From NCBI GenBank assembly GCA_033977085.1, contig CP138906.1:434001-498000 (forward strand): 64,000 bases of DNA. Reading direction: 5' to 3'. Positions within the stretch are counted from its first letter, which is position 1. Every line of letters starts with the position of its first letter. Source of the stretch: Apirhabdus apintestini (GTDB taxonomy: Bacteria > Pseudomonadota > Gammaproteobacteria > Enterobacterales > Enterobacteriaceae). Positions 62,164-64,000 of the stretch are shown here, in pieces. The translations under genes and the position numbers were made by a program. The notes beneath the pieces are model-generated. The model worked only from the letters and a program-made list of their open reading frames with translations, did not search any database and was not told the DNA's origin.

Positions 62164-62943
62164 ATGCAGTGGGATATCTCACAGATTGGCGAGTGGCAGT
62201 CAATTTTCTTCTGGCCTGCGCTGCGCATTCTGGCGCTGTTTGGCTCTGCGCCGATCCTCAGTGAACGCTCGGTACCTTCGCAGGTTAAAATCGGCCTGGC
62301 GCTGCTGTTTACCTTTCTGATTGGGCCTACGCTGCCGCCGGTCACGGTCCCCCTGATGACAATGGCGGGCTTCTGGCTTGGCCTGCAGCAGGTGCTTATC
62401 GGTATCGCGATTGGACTCACGCTGCAGTTTATTTTTGGCGCAGTGCGTCTTGCCGGTGAAATTATCGGTATGCAGATGGGGCTTTCGTTCGCCATGTTCT
62501 TTGATCCCGTAGGCGGGGCGAATATGCCGATGATGGCGCGTATTATGAATACGCTGCTGATTTTGCTGTTCCTGACCTTCAACGGCCATTTATGGATGCT
62601 CAGTAGCGTGGCGGATAGCTTTCAAACTCTGCCAATTAGCACTACGCCGCTCAACGGCAGCGGGTTTATGGCGCTGGCGCGCACCGCCAGTATTGTATTC
62701 TCCAGTGGATTAATGCTGGGGCTGCCGGTTATCACCATTTTGCTGACCATCAACCTGGCTCTGGGGCTGCTAAACCGCCTGACGCCACAGCTTTCTATCT
62801 TCGTGATTGGATTTCCGGTGACGCTGATGGTCGGTATGGTGACTATGATGCTGGTGATGCACACACTCTCACCGTTTTCTGAGCATCTATTTATGGATGT
62901 CTTTACCAAGGTGAATGAAGTCATTAACAATATTGCGGGCTAA
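62164..62943 (+). CDS. fliR: FliR, export-gate protein
   Basis: 259 aa with ATG 62164 one base after the fliQ stop. Six hydrophobic segments; FGSAPILSERSVPSQVKIGL and GLSFAMFFDPVGGANMPMMA are typical. Intact; last gene of the fli operon. Confidence 0.96.
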   Translation: MQWDISQIGEWQSIFFWPALRILALFGSAPILSERSVPSQVKIGLALLFTFLIGPTLPPVTVPLMTMAGFWLGLQQVLIGIAIGLTLQFIFGAVRLAGEIIGMQMGLSFAMFFDPVGGANMPMMARIMNTLLILLFLTFNGHLWMLSSVADSFQTLPISTTPLNGSGFMALARTASIVFSSGLMLGLPVITILLTINLALGLLNRLTPQLSIFVIGFPVTLMVGMVTMMLVMHTLSPFSEHLFMDVFTKVNEVINNIAG

Positions 62944-62967
62944 ACGGGTGCGCTGCGCTTGATATCA

Positions 62968-62998
62968 GCCGAAGCGCCCGTTTTCCCCGGCGCTTCGC
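62968..62998 (+). terminator. Hairpin after fliR
   Basis: GAAGCGCC and GGCGCTTC flank CGTTTTCCCC. It is in the right place to end the fli transcript; no T-run follows. Confidence 0.5.
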
Positions 62999-63567
62999 GT
63001 CGCGTATTCCCTCTCTCTTGCCTTATCACTATCTTCTTCGCCGATATCGCCGATTGCATAGCGCGCTGTTTTGCTGTGCTTAGGATTCCTTCATCCTGCC
63101 GCTGACGTTGCCATGCGGGCCTAAAGAACGTTATTAGCAGGCCGCGGAAAATGCGCTCTGCCAGAAAATTAACATCGCGCGGCGCATACGCTGGCTTCTG
63201 TTTGTATCCCAGCCTTTACCGTTAGGGTAGAAAAGAAGCGATACTGTCTGTACGGGCGAAACCGCTGGCTTCATCGGGTGCTGAACAAGGTAGCCTGATT
63301 CATCTCTCTTTTGCGCGGTGGTTATCGCACCGTGGGAAGATTATCTGATGCTCAGCGCCACCTAAACGGCCTATTCCTGCGCGCAACCGACCTGCCGTTT
63401 TGATAAAAATCGCCTTTTGTGCCCTTTTAGCCCCGCTTTCGGAGTGGTTCGCGCTATGCTGCTATAGTGCTCTGAGGATGTTTCGCAGACCAAACCCTTC
63501 AGATGCGTTTCCCGAACTTTCTCCCGACAGGGAGCAGGAGATAACGAGAGGCAGGGGACAATTTAGT
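62999..63567. other. 570-bp gap between fliR and cbpA
   Basis: No gene is convincing. It contains the cbpA upstream region; AACGAGAGGCAGGGGAC before ATG 63568 includes the ribosome site. I see no recognised small RNA. Confidence 0.5.
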
Positions 63568-64000
63568 ATGGAATTAAAAGATTATTACGCTATTTTGGGC
63601 GTTCAGCCGACCGATTCATTGCAAACCATAAAGACGGCATATCGGCGTCTGGCGCGAAAATATCACCCGGACGTCAGTAAAGAATCGGACGCGGAAGCGC
63701 GGTTTAAAGACTGGCGGAAGCCTGGAAGTACTAAAAGATGATACCCGGCGCGCGGAATATGATGCGATGTGGCAGCATCGCAACGATCCGCATTTTGGCC
63801 ACCAGCAGGCAGGCGGTCAGCAGCATTACGACCAGCAGGACTTTGACGACATCTTCTCATCGATTTTTGGCCAGCATGCACGCCAGCAGCGGCGGCCTGC
63901 GCGCGGACGCGACATTGAAATTGAAGTCGCGGTTTTTCTTGAGGAAACCCCGGAAGCGCACCAGCGCACCATCCGCTACGGCCTGCCTGAATACAACGCG
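63568..64000 (+). CDS. cbpA: CbpA, curved-DNA-binding DnaJ-like protein, partial
   Basis: Co-chaperone of DnaK and nucleoid protein. J-domain MELKDYYAILGVQPTDSLQT with HPD (KYHPDVSKE), then MWQHRNDPHFG, DFDDIFSSIFGQHA and the start of the C-terminal domain (GRDIEIEVAVFLEET). Two contractions within 63707-63724 (C and G runs) break the frame between FKD and LAEAWEVLKDD. Cut by the window end. Confidence 0.93.

Overview
The window is chromosomal DNA of a motile enterobacterium (order Enterobacterales). A flagellar block (fliE divergent from fliFGHIJK and fliLMNOPQR), cbpA, yjgR and a single-chain dihydroxyacetone kinase support this. Several proteins (FliO, FliK, FliJ) differ clearly from the E. 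coli versions, so an Enterobacter/Cronobacter/Kosakonia-type host seems more likely than E. coli or Salmonella. The genus is not proven.

Layout. 1-2486: dihydroxyacetone kinase (cut by the window edge) divergent from yjgR. 2394-2996: a 203-bp triplication that starts inside the 3' end of yjgR, followed by a heptamer tandem repeat (3147-3194). 3206-39250: a Mu-type transposable prophage in canonical order. It has the left end, repressor c, ner, transposase A, target protein B, about ten early genes including gam and gemA, the activator mor, lysis genes, packaging and head genes, contractile tail, baseplate, fibre, then com and mom. One IS100-like (IS21-family) copy sits inside B with a 5-bp target duplication. 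A second, inverted copy cuts mom and replaces the Mu right end. 41206-43808: an AT-richer island with a truncated gene, a PD-(D/E)XK-type nuclease gene and a convergent DNA methyltransferase. 44342-49721: a small unknown gene, a berberine-bridge-type FAD oxidoreductase, a PilZ protein, a GGDEF diguanylate cyclase and an AT-rich gap. 49722-62943: a methyl-accepting chemotaxis protein with a visible sigma-28 promoter, then the fli genes. 63568 to the end: the start of cbpA.

How it fits together. The Mu early genes (repressor, Ner, A, B) control lysogeny and transposition. Mor would switch on the late region. A shared sequence motif precedes lys, the protease gene and com/mom and probably marks the late promoters. 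Com and Mom would modify phage DNA, with three GATC sites in front of com as in the Dam/OxyR-controlled mom promoter of Mu. Loss of the right end, disruption of B and truncation of mom should leave the prophage unable to transpose. The right-hand part is a motility and c-di-GMP neighbourhood: MCP, GGDEF enzyme, PilZ protein, basal body, switch and export apparatus.

Quality warning. More than 30 single-base frameshifts interrupt otherwise conserved genes, including essential flagellar genes, and many are homopolymer runs one base too short. The two IS100 copies carry different indels. Most broken reading frames are therefore more likely sequencing errors than real mutations, so I annotate those genes as CDS across the shift and mention it. 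Real disruptions are those caused by the insertion sequences.
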